Shown here: positions 16,807 through 25,930 of the stretch, one piece after another
How the letters are laid out: each line of letters starts with the position of its first letter
Numbering within the stretch: position 1 is the stretch's first letter
DNA from: Spongiihabitans sp963422685
GTDB lineage: Bacteria > Pseudomonadota > Gammaproteobacteria > Arenicellales > Poriferihabitantaceae
Direction: 5' to 3'
NCBI GenBank assembly: GCA_963422685.1
Contig: OY730442.1
Span: forward strand, 2,046,001 to 2,110,000
DNA: 64,000 nt
The notes under the pieces: model-generated
What the model saw: only the letters and a program-made list of their open reading frames with translations
The model's database searches: none
What the model was told of the DNA's origin: nothing
Program-made: the position numbers and the translations under genes

Positions 16807-19638
16807 ATGTTCAAAATCCAGGAATACCTCTCCATCCTGTGTCGATCAATCATCCTGCTATTGCTGGCGTCCCCGATTGCTTTTGCGGTTGGCCTGGGGA
16901 AATTACAGGTGAATTCCAGACTGGGTGAAGCATTAAATCTTGAGCTTGATGTCATCGCTGTTTCTGCGGCTGAAATTAGCACCCTGTCGGTGGGGCTGGC
17001 GTCGCGTTCGGACTTTGCCCGAGCGGATGTGCCGTATCCCGAGAACGCGGCATTATTGAATTTTAATGTGGTTGAAGGACACGGCGGTCGCTATCTGGCA
17101 ACCATCACCTCCGATAATCCGCTAAACGATACCTTTCTTCATTTATTGATTTCCGCAGATTGGTCTGGCGGAAAAGTCGTTCGGGAATATACCGCCCTGC
17201 TTGACCCGCCTTTATACAGCGGCGGTGCTGCGGTTGCGGTTGACCTTCCGGGCCGGACTGGAGAGAGTGAACATACTTATTCAGACGAAATTTTGACGGT
17301 AGCAGACGCCGTCACACCGATCACAGAGCCCGTCACTGCGGCGGGTTCGACCAGTTCTGCGACGGCCGGGGCGGGGACGTTATTGGTGCAACGCGGCGAT
17401 ACGCTTTCCGGCATTGTTATCAGTCTGGACATACCAGGATCGGTATCGATGTATCAGGGGCTGACAGCGATTCTGGAAGCCAATCCACACGCATTTATAC
17501 ATGGCAATATGAACCGGCTTATGGCCGGCGCCAGTTTGCATATACCCAGCTTTGCCAGCATGGCGCAAATTGACCGACGCGTCGCACTACAGAATTTTCG
17601 AAACCAGGTCGCGGAGTACAGCCAGTATGTGGCCGGCATTGGCAGGCCGGTATCGAATGCGGACAGCGCTGAAGATACCGGTGAATTCATACCGCAAAGC
17701 GCGGCATTGCCGGCTGCTGCAATCAAGCCCGAAGAAGATGCCGATGTGGGTTCTGCGGCCAACCTGGTGATTGCCGAAGCGGATGGCGCTGAAGCTGGTT
17801 CAGGCAAAGTCAAAGTCAGCCCTGAAACGCCGCAGGAGGGCGGAATGGGTTTAAGCATCCGCCAGGAAACCAGCGATGAAGAGTTTGCCAGCGCACTCAG
17901 TGGCCGCGAGGGTGACGTGGCCCGAAGGGGCGCGCTTAACACCCGATTGGCAGAATTGGAGGAAGGTTTGCTGGCTTCCGGGGCCGAAAACGAAGCAGCA
18001 AAACAACGACTGCAAGAGATGCAGAACCAGGTTGACCGGGTTTCGAGTCTGCTTGAAATTGAAGATGCCAATCTGGCGATTAGCCAGGATCGGGCCGCTT
18101 CTGATGACGGTGCAGATGACGACACCGCCGTTATTGATGAAACCGGGCGGGTAAATGACAGCAGTGAAACCGCAATAGTAGAAGCCGGAACCACGTCTGA
18201 AACAACGGATAATGCCGAAACCGCCGGGGATGCAGCATTGGTTGGAATACCTGTCACCGCGTCCACGGATGAATCCGATGCGCAAGCTGTGGCGGGCACC
18301 GCCCAGGCGGGAACGAAGGAAAAGGTTCAAGAGCAGATAAGCCAAGCATGGAGCGCAACTCAAACCAGGGTTATGGATACGTTTACCGGGCTAATGGGTC
18401 CATTTTCGGATTATGTGCTGAAAATTGTGGCCGTTCTCGTGGCCGTGCTTGCGGCGCTGATTTTCTATCGCAGAAGGAAATCCGCAAGAGAATCCCAGGG
18501 GGAGTTTGAAAAAAACAGACTCGATATTGAAAGCGGACAAATGGCGGCCGATACCGAATCGGGATCGTTTGAATCGTTAAACTCCGGGTCTGACATGGAT
18601 TTGGTGGGTCGGGATAGTGGGGTTGAACTGACTATCGGGGGCAGCATGTCCTATCTCACCGGCAGCGGAATATCGGGCGTTGCGGAAGAGGAAAATGAAA
18701 TTATCCAGGACGGCAGGATTGACCCGATGGCAGAAGCCGAAGTCTATCTTGCGTATGACCGGGACGAGCAGGCTGTCCAGGTTCTTAAAGAGGCCTATGC
18801 GGCCGTGCCGGAAAGGTCCGAATTGGCCGAAAAACTGTTGGAAATCTATCACCGGCAGGATGATCGAATGGCGTTTGATCGCCTGGCATCGGATTTGTAT
18901 TCCCGCATAGGTGCCAGCCAGGGCCCGGTTTGGGCAAAAATAGTTGCCATGGGCAAAGAAGTCAGTCCAGACAATGATCTGTACCGGAAAATGTCTGAAC
19001 TGCCGGATTCGCCGCCCGGCCTGGATTGGGAGCAAGGCCGGGAACCGGCAGCGCCAATGGCAGATATATCTTTAGCAACCGACATCGCCGGGCCGGGTCT
19101 GGATGATGGCGAATTGGATTTGGGCAGGAGTTACCCAGCGAACACGGCAGTCAAAACCCCCGTGGATGAGCATGGATTGACGTTCCAGTCGCAGCAAGAA
19201 TCCGCGCAGGATGACCAGCAACCGTTTGATGTACCGATAGAGGAAATTGGCGATAGTGAGCTTGAATTTTATCTGGACGGGGACAGTGAAGGAAATAGCC
19301 TGGATAGCGAAGGGATTTCCGAATTGGTAAGTGCACTGGCCGGGATTGATACCCAGGATACCCAACCGCCGGAAGCCGAAGATGATGCGGTTGAATCTGT
19401 CCAGGTGCAGGCAGTGGAGCAGGCGCCGGACCAGGATGCTCACCCTGGCGAAGCGGGTCCTGCTGAAGCCGATGCACGCTCCGTGCAGGAATCTGAAACG
19501 GCTTTTGAGCTTGCCAGGGCTTATCTGGAATTAGGCGAAAAAGATATTGCCAAAGGATTTATTGAAGAAGTGATCAATCAGGGAAACGATAAGCAAAGAG
19601 CCAAAGCAGAAAAACTCATCAAGGAATTGGCCGGCTAG
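16807..19638 (+). CDS. fimV: FimV/TspA-family inner-membrane hub protein
   Basis: Long peptidoglycan-binding inner-membrane protein that in Pseudomonas organises type IV pilus assembly, twitching and polar signalling. The ATG at 16807 gives 943 residues: a signal-like segment; a FimV N-terminal domain starting VGLGKLQVNSRLGEALNLEL; a LysM domain (about 190-248); an acidic, Ala/Glu-rich stretch with a coiled coil (NTRLAELEEGLLASGAENEA); one membrane span near 540-558 (DYVLKIVAVLVAVLAAL); and an acidic cytoplasmic tail. The tail has TPR-like repeats and the conserved FimV C-terminal motif FELARAYLELGEKDIAKGF. No pilus genes are in the window. Upstream bases to 16750 form an in-frame TTG extension without family similarity. 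Confidence 0.9.
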   Translation: MFKIQEYLSILCRSIILLLLASPIAFAVGLGKLQVNSRLGEALNLELDVIAVSAAEISTLSVGLASRSDFARADVPYPENAALLNFNVVEGHGGRYLATITSDNPLNDTFLHLLISADWSGGKVVREYTALLDPPLYSGGAAVAVDLPGRTGESEHTYSDEILTVADAVTPITEPVTAAGSTSSATAGAGTLLVQRGDTLSGIVISLDIPGSVSMYQGLTAILEANPHAFIHGNMNRLMAGASLHIPSFASMAQIDRRVALQNFRNQVAEYSQYVAGIGRPVSNADSAEDTGEFIPQSAALPAAAIKPEEDADVGSAANLVIAEADGAEAGSGKVKVSPETPQEGGMGLSIRQETSDEEFASALSGREGDVARRGALNTRLAELEEGLLASGAENEAAKQRLQEMQNQVDRVSSLLEIEDANLAISQDRAASDDGADDDTAVIDETGRVNDSSETAIVEAGTTSETTDNAETAGDAALVGIPVTASTDESDAQAVAGTAQAGTKEKVQEQISQAWSATQTRVMDTFTGLMGPFSDYVLKIVAVLVAVLAALIFYRRRKSARESQGEFEKNRLDIESGQMAADTESGSFESLNSGSDMDLVGRDSGVELTIGGSMSYLTGSGISGVAEEENEIIQDGRIDPMAEAEVYLAYDRDEQAVQVLKEAYAAVPERSELAEKLLEIYHRQDDRMAFDRLASDLYSRIGASQGPVWAKIVAMGKEVSPDNDLYRKMSELPDSPPGLDWEQGREPAAPMADISLATDIAGPGLDDGELDLGRSYPANTAVKTPVDEHGLTFQSQQESAQDDQQPFDVPIEEIGDSELEFYLDGDSEGNSLDSEGISELVSALAGIDTQDTQPPEAEDDAVESVQVQAVEQAPDQDAHPGEAGPAEADARSVQESETAFELARAYLELGEKDIAKGFIEEVINQGNDKQRAKAEKLIKELAG

Positions 19639-19688
19639 GTGGCAAAAGATGGAATGCCTTGTAACCGTGGCAGCCGGCCGCCCGGGCG

Positions 19689-20525
19689 CTATAGATGGGT
19701 GCCAGACGCGAGTTCAGACACGAAGCCATGCAGATTCTCAACGATCTGATCGCTGTGCAGATGCTGCTCCAAACCCTGGGCAATGACATTGACTAAAGCC
19801 GACCCCACCACGGCGGCGTCTGCAATGGATGCGATTTCCCTGACCTGCTGTGTGGTTTTGATTCCAAACCCCACGGCTACAGGCAGAGATATCTGGTTGC
19901 GTATGCGGATTAATGCGGATTTTACCTCGGCTTGCTTTGCCGACTGCGTTCCGGTTATTCCAGCGATGGAAACGTGATAGACGAATCCCGAGCTGTTTTT
20001 CAAAACAGTTGCCAATCTCTTTTCATCGCTGGTTGGCGTGGTTAAACGTATCCAGTTTAGTCCTGCAGTGAGACAGGGATGGCACAGCTCGTCATCCTCC
20101 TCTGGTGGAAGATCAACGATTATCAAACCGTCTACGCCAGCGGTTATGGCATGGTCGAGAAACTTTTGATTGCCATAGTAGTGGATTGGGTTGTAGTAGC
20201 CCATCAAAACCAGCGGTGTTTGATCATCAAGCTTTCTGAATTCTGTCACCATTTGCAGCGTCTTTATCACCGACATGCCGTTTTTCAAAGCACGCAGACT
20301 GGCCGACTGGATCGCCGGGCCGTCTGCCATGGGATCGGAAAACGGCATGCCCAGCTCGATAATATCCGCTCCAGCCTGCGGTAATCCGTCAAGAATTTTT
20401 TGTGCAGTATGCGGGTCCGGGTCGCCAGCGGTGATAAAGGTTACCAATCCCGCTCGTCCCTGCGCTTTTAATTGGGCAAATCGTTTTTCCAGGCGCTGGC
20501 TGGCGCCACCCGTGATTTTATTCAT
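19689..20525 (-). CDS. trpA: Tryptophan synthase alpha subunit
   Basis: TIM-barrel subunit that cleaves indole-3-glycerol phosphate to indole and glyceraldehyde-3-phosphate and channels indole to TrpB. The 278-residue product has catalytic Glu in IIELGMPFSDPMADGPAIQ with the second acid Asp nearby. It also has VLMGYYNPIHYYG, the loop-6 region VSIAGITGTQSA, and the phosphate-binding PVAVGFGIKT and DAAVVGSALV. The start overlaps the trpB stop by four bases (ATGA), so translation is coupled. It converges with fimV after about 50 bases that contain no strong terminator. Confidence 0.96.
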   Translation of the reverse strand: MNKITGGASQRLEKRFAQLKAQGRAGLVTFITAGDPDPHTAQKILDGLPQAGADIIELGMPFSDPMADGPAIQSASLRALKNGMSVIKTLQMVTEFRKLDDQTPLVLMGYYNPIHYYGNQKFLDHAITAGVDGLIIVDLPPEEDDELCHPCLTAGLNWIRLTTPTSDEKRLATVLKNSSGFVYHVSIAGITGTQSAKQAEVKSALIRIRNQISLPVAVGFGIKTTQQVREIASIADAAVVGSALVNVIAQGLEQHLHSDQIVENLHGFVSELASGTHL

Positions 20526-21751
20526 AGCTGCACCCCCAGCGCTGCTGCAACGGTAAACACATCTTTATCTCCGCGGCCGCAAAGGTTCATGACAATGATC
20601 TGGTGTGTGGCCATGTTGGGCGCGATTTTTGCAACATGGGCCAGCGCATGCGCAGGTTCCAAAGCCGGGATAATGCCTTCGGTACGGCAGCATAATTGAA
20701 ACGCATCCAGGGCTTCCTGATCGGTTACGGATACGTATTCCACGCGACCGATTTGATGCAGCCAGGAATGCTCCGGCCCGATTCCCGGATAATCCAGACC
20801 CGCAGAAATCGAGTGCGCGTCACAAATCTGGCCATCGTTATTTTGCAGTAAATAGGTACGGTTTCCATGCAGGACGCCGGGCTGCCCGCCGCTCAGGGAA
20901 GCCGCGTGTTGTCCGGTTTCGATGCCATGCCCGGCCGCTTCAACGCCGATGAGCGATACGGCTGCATCGTCGAGGAACGGATGAAACAGCCCGATAGCAT
21001 TCGAACCGCCGCCAATGCAGGCCAGTATGGTGTCCGGCAAACGATTTTCTTTTTCAAGAATTTGTTGTCGCGCCTCCAGACCGATTACGCATTGAAAATC
21101 CCGCACCATTTCCGGGTAGGGATGCGGCCCGGCGGCGGTACCGATTATGTAAAAAGTATCTTCAACATTCGCCACCCAATCGCGCAGTGCGTCATTCATC
21201 GCGTCCTTTAAGGTCGCCGTTCCGCTGGTTACCGGTATGACCTCGGCGCCCAAAAGCTTCATCCGAAACACGTTTGGCGCCTGACGTTTGATGTCCGTTT
21301 CACCCATATATACGACGCAGGGCAGATCAAACAATGCACACACGGTTGCGGCGGCGACGCCATGCTGGCCAGCGCCTGTCTCGGCGATAATACGCCGCTT
21401 TCCCATGCGTTTGGCGAGTAAAATCTGGCCCAGGGTATTATTTATTTTATGCGCGCCGGTGTGGTTGAGTTCATCTCTTTTGAAATAAATTCTGGCCCCG
21501 CCCAATTCACCGGTGAGCCGCTGTGCAAAATAAAGCGGGCTGGGACGGCCGATGTAATCCCGGGCGTAATACGCCAGCTCTCCCAGGAATTCCGGGTCAT
21601 TTCTATATTTGTTGTAGGCCGCTTCTACGTCAAGAATAAGCGGCATTAGCGTTTCGGCAACAAATCGGCCGCCAAATATGCCGAAATGCCCGCGGTCGTC
21701 CGGCCCCGACCGAAATGATTCCGGCGAAGAGGCCATTGTTGTCTTTGTCAT
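20522..21751 (-). CDS. trpB: Tryptophan synthase beta subunit
   Basis: PLP enzyme that condenses indole with serine to make tryptophan. The 409-residue product has FGGRFVAETLMPLI near the N-terminus, the PLP lysine in RDELNHTGAHKINNTLGQ, GAGQHGVAAATVCALF, and the phosphate cup CIGGGSNAIGLFHPF. The C-terminal NLCGRGDKDVFTV is the usual cofactor-contacting end. It is first in a two-gene trpBA unit. In relatives trpF precedes trpB and truA precedes trpF after fimV; both are missing here and the pair is inverted relative to fimV. Confidence 0.96.
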   Translation of the reverse strand: MTKTTMASSPESFRSGPDDRGHFGIFGGRFVAETLMPLILDVEAAYNKYRNDPEFLGELAYYARDYIGRPSPLYFAQRLTGELGGARIYFKRDELNHTGAHKINNTLGQILLAKRMGKRRIIAETGAGQHGVAAATVCALFDLPCVVYMGETDIKRQAPNVFRMKLLGAEVIPVTSGTATLKDAMNDALRDWVANVEDTFYIIGTAAGPHPYPEMVRDFQCVIGLEARQQILEKENRLPDTILACIGGGSNAIGLFHPFLDDAAVSLIGVEAAGHGIETGQHAASLSGGQPGVLHGNRTYLLQNNDGQICDAHSISAGLDYPGIGPEHSWLHQIGRVEYVSVTDQEALDAFQLCCRTEGIIPALEPAHALAHVAKIAPNMATHQIIVMNLCGRGDKDVFTVAAALGVQL

Positions 21752-21781
21752 TTGCGCATACTAATCAATACCAAGCATTCA

Positions 21782-21787
21782 ATTATA
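21782..21787 (-). promoter_or_regulatory. Candidate -10 box for trpBA
   Basis: On the minus strand a perfect TATAAT lies 31-36 bases before the trpB start. No good -35 hexamer is found 16-18 bases upstream of it (the bases there read CCAACC at the 17-base spacing), so an activator or another signal would be needed. No Trp-repressor operator was recognised. Confidence 0.3.
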
Positions 21788-21864
21788 CAATAACCGAATG
21801 ACCGGGTTGGGCGCGCAGCACAGAGGACATGCCAGTAACCCCGAAGTACAGCCATATTCATCCA

Positions 21865-23074
21865 CTATCAGGCTGTTGATTTTTCTTTTGGAACATTGGG
21901 ATAGATACACGGTATAAATCGATAATATTTTGAGGGGGGGGCGTCATGCGCGGCGAAGAGGTTTTTCAAGCATCACTTTGCACAACAGTCAGGTCGGGAT
22001 CGTTTATACCGGTTCATCACCCGTTACGCAGGATACGCGAACTTGTCGATCAAGCGATGCTGGGTTTAACCGGGGCCCTTTGCCCCCATTTATTCCGACA
22101 AAGGGCGGGAATTCATCCCGCCTGAACGGTTCATTTGAGCTCAGCTCCTGCAGGTTTTATACCGCATTCGCAGTGAGGCGGCAATTGGTTGAACAAATTC
22201 AATACAACCTGCTTTATCGCTGGTTGGTTGGGCTTGGGATGGATGCGGAGGCTTAGAGCCATTTGACCTTCAGTCGCAATCGTGATCGGCTATTGGATCA
22301 TGACATTAACCCGGAATTGTTTGAAGAAGTAGTGGAGCTTGCTCCCAGGAGAGACTGGTTATCTGACGCGCATTGCAGTGTTGATGGTAGCTTGATACCA
22401 GCGCAGAGCATTCCAAAAAAGTGATCGCCCAAAGGCTGAAGCCAGTTGGTGTCTTGGGACGCAACGCTGAAAGGAACTTATCCGTGAAAAGCGCAGTCAC
22501 CAGACCCATGAATCGGAAACGGATGGAGGCGCACTCCTGGCCCCCAAGGGTAAAAACATGGGTCATACCGTCCTGGAAAACAGGAATGGCGTAGTAGTGG
22601 ACTGGTCGGGCAGAACGGGAGGTTGCCGGGTAACAAGAAACGCGAACCAGGCGTCGACAAGAATTACGACACCCACGATTTTGTTGCTGCGTGTTGAGCG
22701 CTGAAGATGCTCCGGCATGTTGTCCGCAACGATAATCAATCCGGAGGTTTCGCAATTGACCCAAGAACCAGGCGAGTCAGATCAGTCGCATATTGAGTGG
22801 AAGAACCTTTAGGTTGTGGAAAGACGACAGGACTGATACGGCAGGTAAAAGTTCGGGGAATCGGCAAGGTCAATGTACTGTATAGGATGACGATGATGGG
22901 TTGGAATTTGATACGGATAAAGAATTGACAGGAGCAGCCCGCCTGACGGGCGGAAAATCCCATGAAAAGGGTACTGAAGCGGTTTGTACAAGAAAGTTTG
23001 AAGAAAATCACGCTGATTCTTAAGATAAATCGGCAAATGCCCCGAAAATCAAAGCGATTTTCAACAACCTGCTA
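21865..23074 (+). mobile_element. Defective IS5-type element, copy 1
   Basis: A 1,210-base unit nearly identical to copy 2 at 27306-28516. Imperfect inverted ends read CAGGCTGTTGA on the left and, in reverse complement, CAGGTTGTTGA on the right. The transposase reading begins at ATG 21946 (MRGEEVFQASL, then HHPLRRIRELVDQAMLGL) and is broken after about 58 codons. Later pieces in other frames, such as RQLVEQIQYNLLYRWLVGLGMD, FSRNRDRLLDHDINPELFEE and KNYDTHDFVAA, are typical of IS5-family transposases. Many stops follow, so it cannot make an active enzyme. No matching target duplication flanks it: the bases just outside the unit are ATCCA on the left and GGGTA on the right. It lies upstream of trpB, in a zone without intact genes up to ccmF. 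Confidence 0.85.
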
Positions 23075-23133
23075 GGGTAACCAGCGTATTCAGTTTTTTC
23101 CCCTTGGTGCGCAGAGCGTGGTATTCCCTATAA

Positions 23134-23745
23134 TTAAGAGAATTTCCACAGGACATCGTAGGCGACCATTGTCTCAAGACTGTGCGCGACCAGCATGATA
23201 TCGTCGCCGTCGTACAGAGCCTCGCTCAGCTTCTGCGATACTCCAGATTTCGGGCAGAAGTTACACAGGGCCTTGATCAGCGGTTTGGTTAGCTTCCGGC
23301 GCACATCACTACCGAATTTGGCGTCAGGGTTCCAGTATTGCCCGATGTCCTTGAAGAATATGCGAGTAAGCGGTCTGGCACGCCTAAAAAAGTCAAAAAT
23401 CCGCTAAAAATATCCGTGACCCTCTCCATCCGTCGTGAAGCGCCATTCAAACCCTGGTAGTTGCTCTTTCCCCCAGGCATTCAGGAACGCCTCCCGGCGG
23501 GTAGGCCTTGAGGTACTCAAGACACTCCCTGCGGTCATCAATATCCTGGCTCTGGTCGTAGCATTTGCCCTCTTTGCACAGAAAGTTATTCGAAATATGG
23601 CCGTAATAGACAACGGTCGTTTTTTGTCTCTCGCAGGCCCGTGTAGATATCCAGGGCTTTTCGTGCTTGTCGCGCTTGAGCCCGTGCACAAACCGTGTTT
23701 GCGCACGGGCGTATCTAAAGATTCCAGCCAGGAATTATTAGACAC
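23134..23745 (-). pseudogene. Decayed alpha/beta-hydrolase-like gene
   Basis: Minus-strand debris between IS copy 1 and ccmF. One frame (23447-23695) reads FVHGLKRDKHEKPW and then VVYYGHISNN. Another, ending at a stop at 23134-23136, reads DGDDIMLVAHSLETMVAYDV. The pattern HGxxx..., followed later by a nucleophile-elbow stretch HSxGxxxAYDVL, is typical of large alpha/beta-hydrolase-fold proteins of unknown function. Here the elbow glycine is replaced by Glu, and the two pieces are in different frames with stops between them. I judge it a pseudogene; the family assignment is tentative. The remaining 111 bases to ccmF show no feature. Confidence 0.45.
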
Positions 23746-23856
23746 GCCCTTAATTTATAGAACTGAAGTGATTAGATGGTTTACTATACCGCTGGTTCGT
23801 ATTTGTGCAGCGTTTCTCCGACAGCCTGAACCATTTTTAATGAGTAATAATTTCCC

Positions 23857-25836
23857 GTGATTCCTGAACTTGGTCATTTCGCACTTATCCTCGCGCTGGT
23901 GGTTGCCTTGCTGCTGGGTCTGTTGCCGCTGACCGGTTCGCTGCGTGGAATTGGCAACTGGGTGGCCATGGCAAGACCCTTGTCGTTTAATTTGTTTGCC
24001 ATGCTGGCCGTCTCCTACGCCTGTTTGACCTGGGCCTCCATCACCAGTGACTTTTCGGTGTCCTATATTGCAGCGAATTCAAATTCACATTTGCCGCTGC
24101 TGTATCGTATTTCCGGCGTATGGGGCGGACACGAGGGTTCCCTGCTGTTGTGGGCGTTAATTCTCTCGGCCTGGATCAGCGCCGTGGCACTTTATACCCG
24201 CGAATTACCCGATCTGCTAACCGCTCGGGTACTGTCGGTGATGGGGTTGATCGCTGTGGGTATCCTGCTGTTTCTATTGCTCACGTCCAATCCGTTTGAA
24301 CGCCTGTTTCCGGTACCACTGGAAGGCCGCGACCTGAACCCGCTGCTGCAGGATGTTGGGCTGGCGGTGCATCCGCCCATGCTTTATCTGGGATACGTGG
24401 GATTCTCCGTGGCCTTCGCTTTCGCTGTGGCCGCCATGATCGGTGGTCGAATGGATGCCGCCTGGGCGAGATGGTCACGCCCCTGGACAAACGTGGCATG
24501 GATGTTTCTCACCTTTGGTATCGCGCTGGGTTCCTGGTGGGCATACTATGAGCTCGGCTGGGGTGGATGGTGGTTCTGGGATCCGGTGGAAAACGCCTCG
24601 TTCATGCCCTGGCTGGTGGGAACCGCGTTAATTCACTCGATGGCGGCCACCGAGAAACGGGGAGTTTTCAAAGCCTGGTCCATCCTGCTTGCTATCATGG
24701 CCTTTTCTCTTTCACTGCTTGGCACCTTCCTGGTGCGTTCCGGCGTTCTCACTTCGGTTCACGCCTTCGCCAATGATCCTGAACGCGGCTTGTTTATTTT
24801 GATTTTTCTGGGCCTAGTCATCGGCAGTTCTCTGATCCTGTACGCCTGGCGTGCTGCGGGGATTCGCAGTTTTGTCCGTTTTGAACTGGTGTCCCGGGAG
24901 ACCGCGATCCTGCTCAACAACGTATTCTTTGGCGTCCTTTGTTTTGCGGTTCTGCTGGGCACGCTTTATCCGCTGTTCCTGGATGCCATCAACGGAAAAA
25001 AGATTTCCGTAGGCCCGCCCTATTTTGATCTGGTGTTTGGCATTCTCGGCGTACCCCTGATTATTATCATGGGGGTGGGCATGGGGTTGAGGTGGAAGCG
25101 CGACCGGTTATCTCGAAGCGGCCGTCATCTTCTGGTCATAGCACTGATTTCCCTGGGCACAGGATTTGCGGTTACGCTTGCCATGACGCATTATTCCCTG
25201 GGTCACTATTCATTTGGCGCGACATTCGGTACGGCCCTGGGATGCTGGGTGATTCTGGTCAGTCTGCGGCAATTGCTGTCCCATACCCGCGTGAATCACC
25301 AGTTGACCTCCCTGCATACTATTCCACGAGCCATTTATGGCATGTCCCTGGCGCATATCGGAGTGGGTATGTTTATTATCGGTGTCACGCTGGTAACCGC
25401 ATTCAGCATCGAAAAAGACTTGCGCATGGCGCCCGGCGAACGTTATGCCATGGCCGGATACGAGTTCGTGTTCAACGGCGTCACAGACACGCCAGGGCCC
25501 AATTATCAATCCCGCATGGGACATTTTGAGGTGCTTGACAATGGCAAATCCAGGGCCACCATGAGGCCGGAAAAACGCATCTATCTGGTACAGCAAAACC
25601 CCATGACCGAAGCGGCCATCCACGCCGGTTTTACCCGGGACCTTTACGTCGCACTGGGTGAACCGCTTGACGATCAGGGCGCCTGGGCAGTGCGAATCTA
25701 TTTCAAACCATTTATTCGCTGGATATGGCTCGGCGCTCTACTGATGGGCCTGGGTGGCTTGCTGGCCGCCACCGATATTCGCTATCGCCGGCGGCGCAGG
25801 GCTGAGCAAAGCAGCGACCTGGTTCAGGCAGCATGA
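23857..25836 (+). CDS. ccmF: Cytochrome c haem lyase subunit CcmF
   Basis: Inner-membrane core of system I cytochrome c maturation; it receives haem from CcmE and attaches it to apocytochrome CXXCH motifs. The 659-residue product is full length and starts IPELGHFALILAL from a GTG at 23857. The WWD haem-handling motif GGWWFWDPVENASFMPWL is at about 234-251, preceded by VHPPMLYLGYVGFS. About 14-15 hydrophobic spans are visible. The open frame is intact although both flanks are decayed. ccmA-E, ccmG and ccmH are absent from the window; only ccmI follows. Confidence 0.96.
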   Translation: MIPELGHFALILALVVALLLGLLPLTGSLRGIGNWVAMARPLSFNLFAMLAVSYACLTWASITSDFSVSYIAANSNSHLPLLYRISGVWGGHEGSLLLWALILSAWISAVALYTRELPDLLTARVLSVMGLIAVGILLFLLLTSNPFERLFPVPLEGRDLNPLLQDVGLAVHPPMLYLGYVGFSVAFAFAVAAMIGGRMDAAWARWSRPWTNVAWMFLTFGIALGSWWAYYELGWGGWWFWDPVENASFMPWLVGTALIHSMAATEKRGVFKAWSILLAIMAFSLSLLGTFLVRSGVLTSVHAFANDPERGLFILIFLGLVIGSSLILYAWRAAGIRSFVRFELVSRETAILLNNVFFGVLCFAVLLGTLYPLFLDAINGKKISVGPPYFDLVFGILGVPLIIIMGVGMGLRWKRDRLSRSGRHLLVIALISLGTGFAVTLAMTHYSLGHYSFGATFGTALGCWVILVSLRQLLSHTRVNHQLTSLHTIPRAIYGMSLAHIGVGMFIIGVTLVTAFSIEKDLRMAPGERYAMAGYEFVFNGVTDTPGPNYQSRMGHFEVLDNGKSRATMRPEKRIYLVQQNPMTEAAIHAGFTRDLYVALGEPLDDQGAWAVRIYFKPFIRWIWLGALLMGLGGLLAATDIRYRRRRRAEQSSDLVQAA

Positions 25837-25930
25837 ATCGTATATCCATGGACCTGGATCCCGTATATGCAATCCAGACAAGGCCGGCCGAAGACCCGCA
25901 GCCACTCCCCGGCACAGCTTATCCATAGCC

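Noticed and set aside
22306..23036. Open frames of 60-152 codons on the minus strand of both IS copies
   Set aside because: They are antisense to the transposase remnant, repeat exactly in both copies and show no family features or ribosome sites.
25754..25930. N-terminal extension of CcmI overlapping ccmF
   Set aside because: It lacks similarity; the first membrane span of CcmI begins right after ATG 25931.
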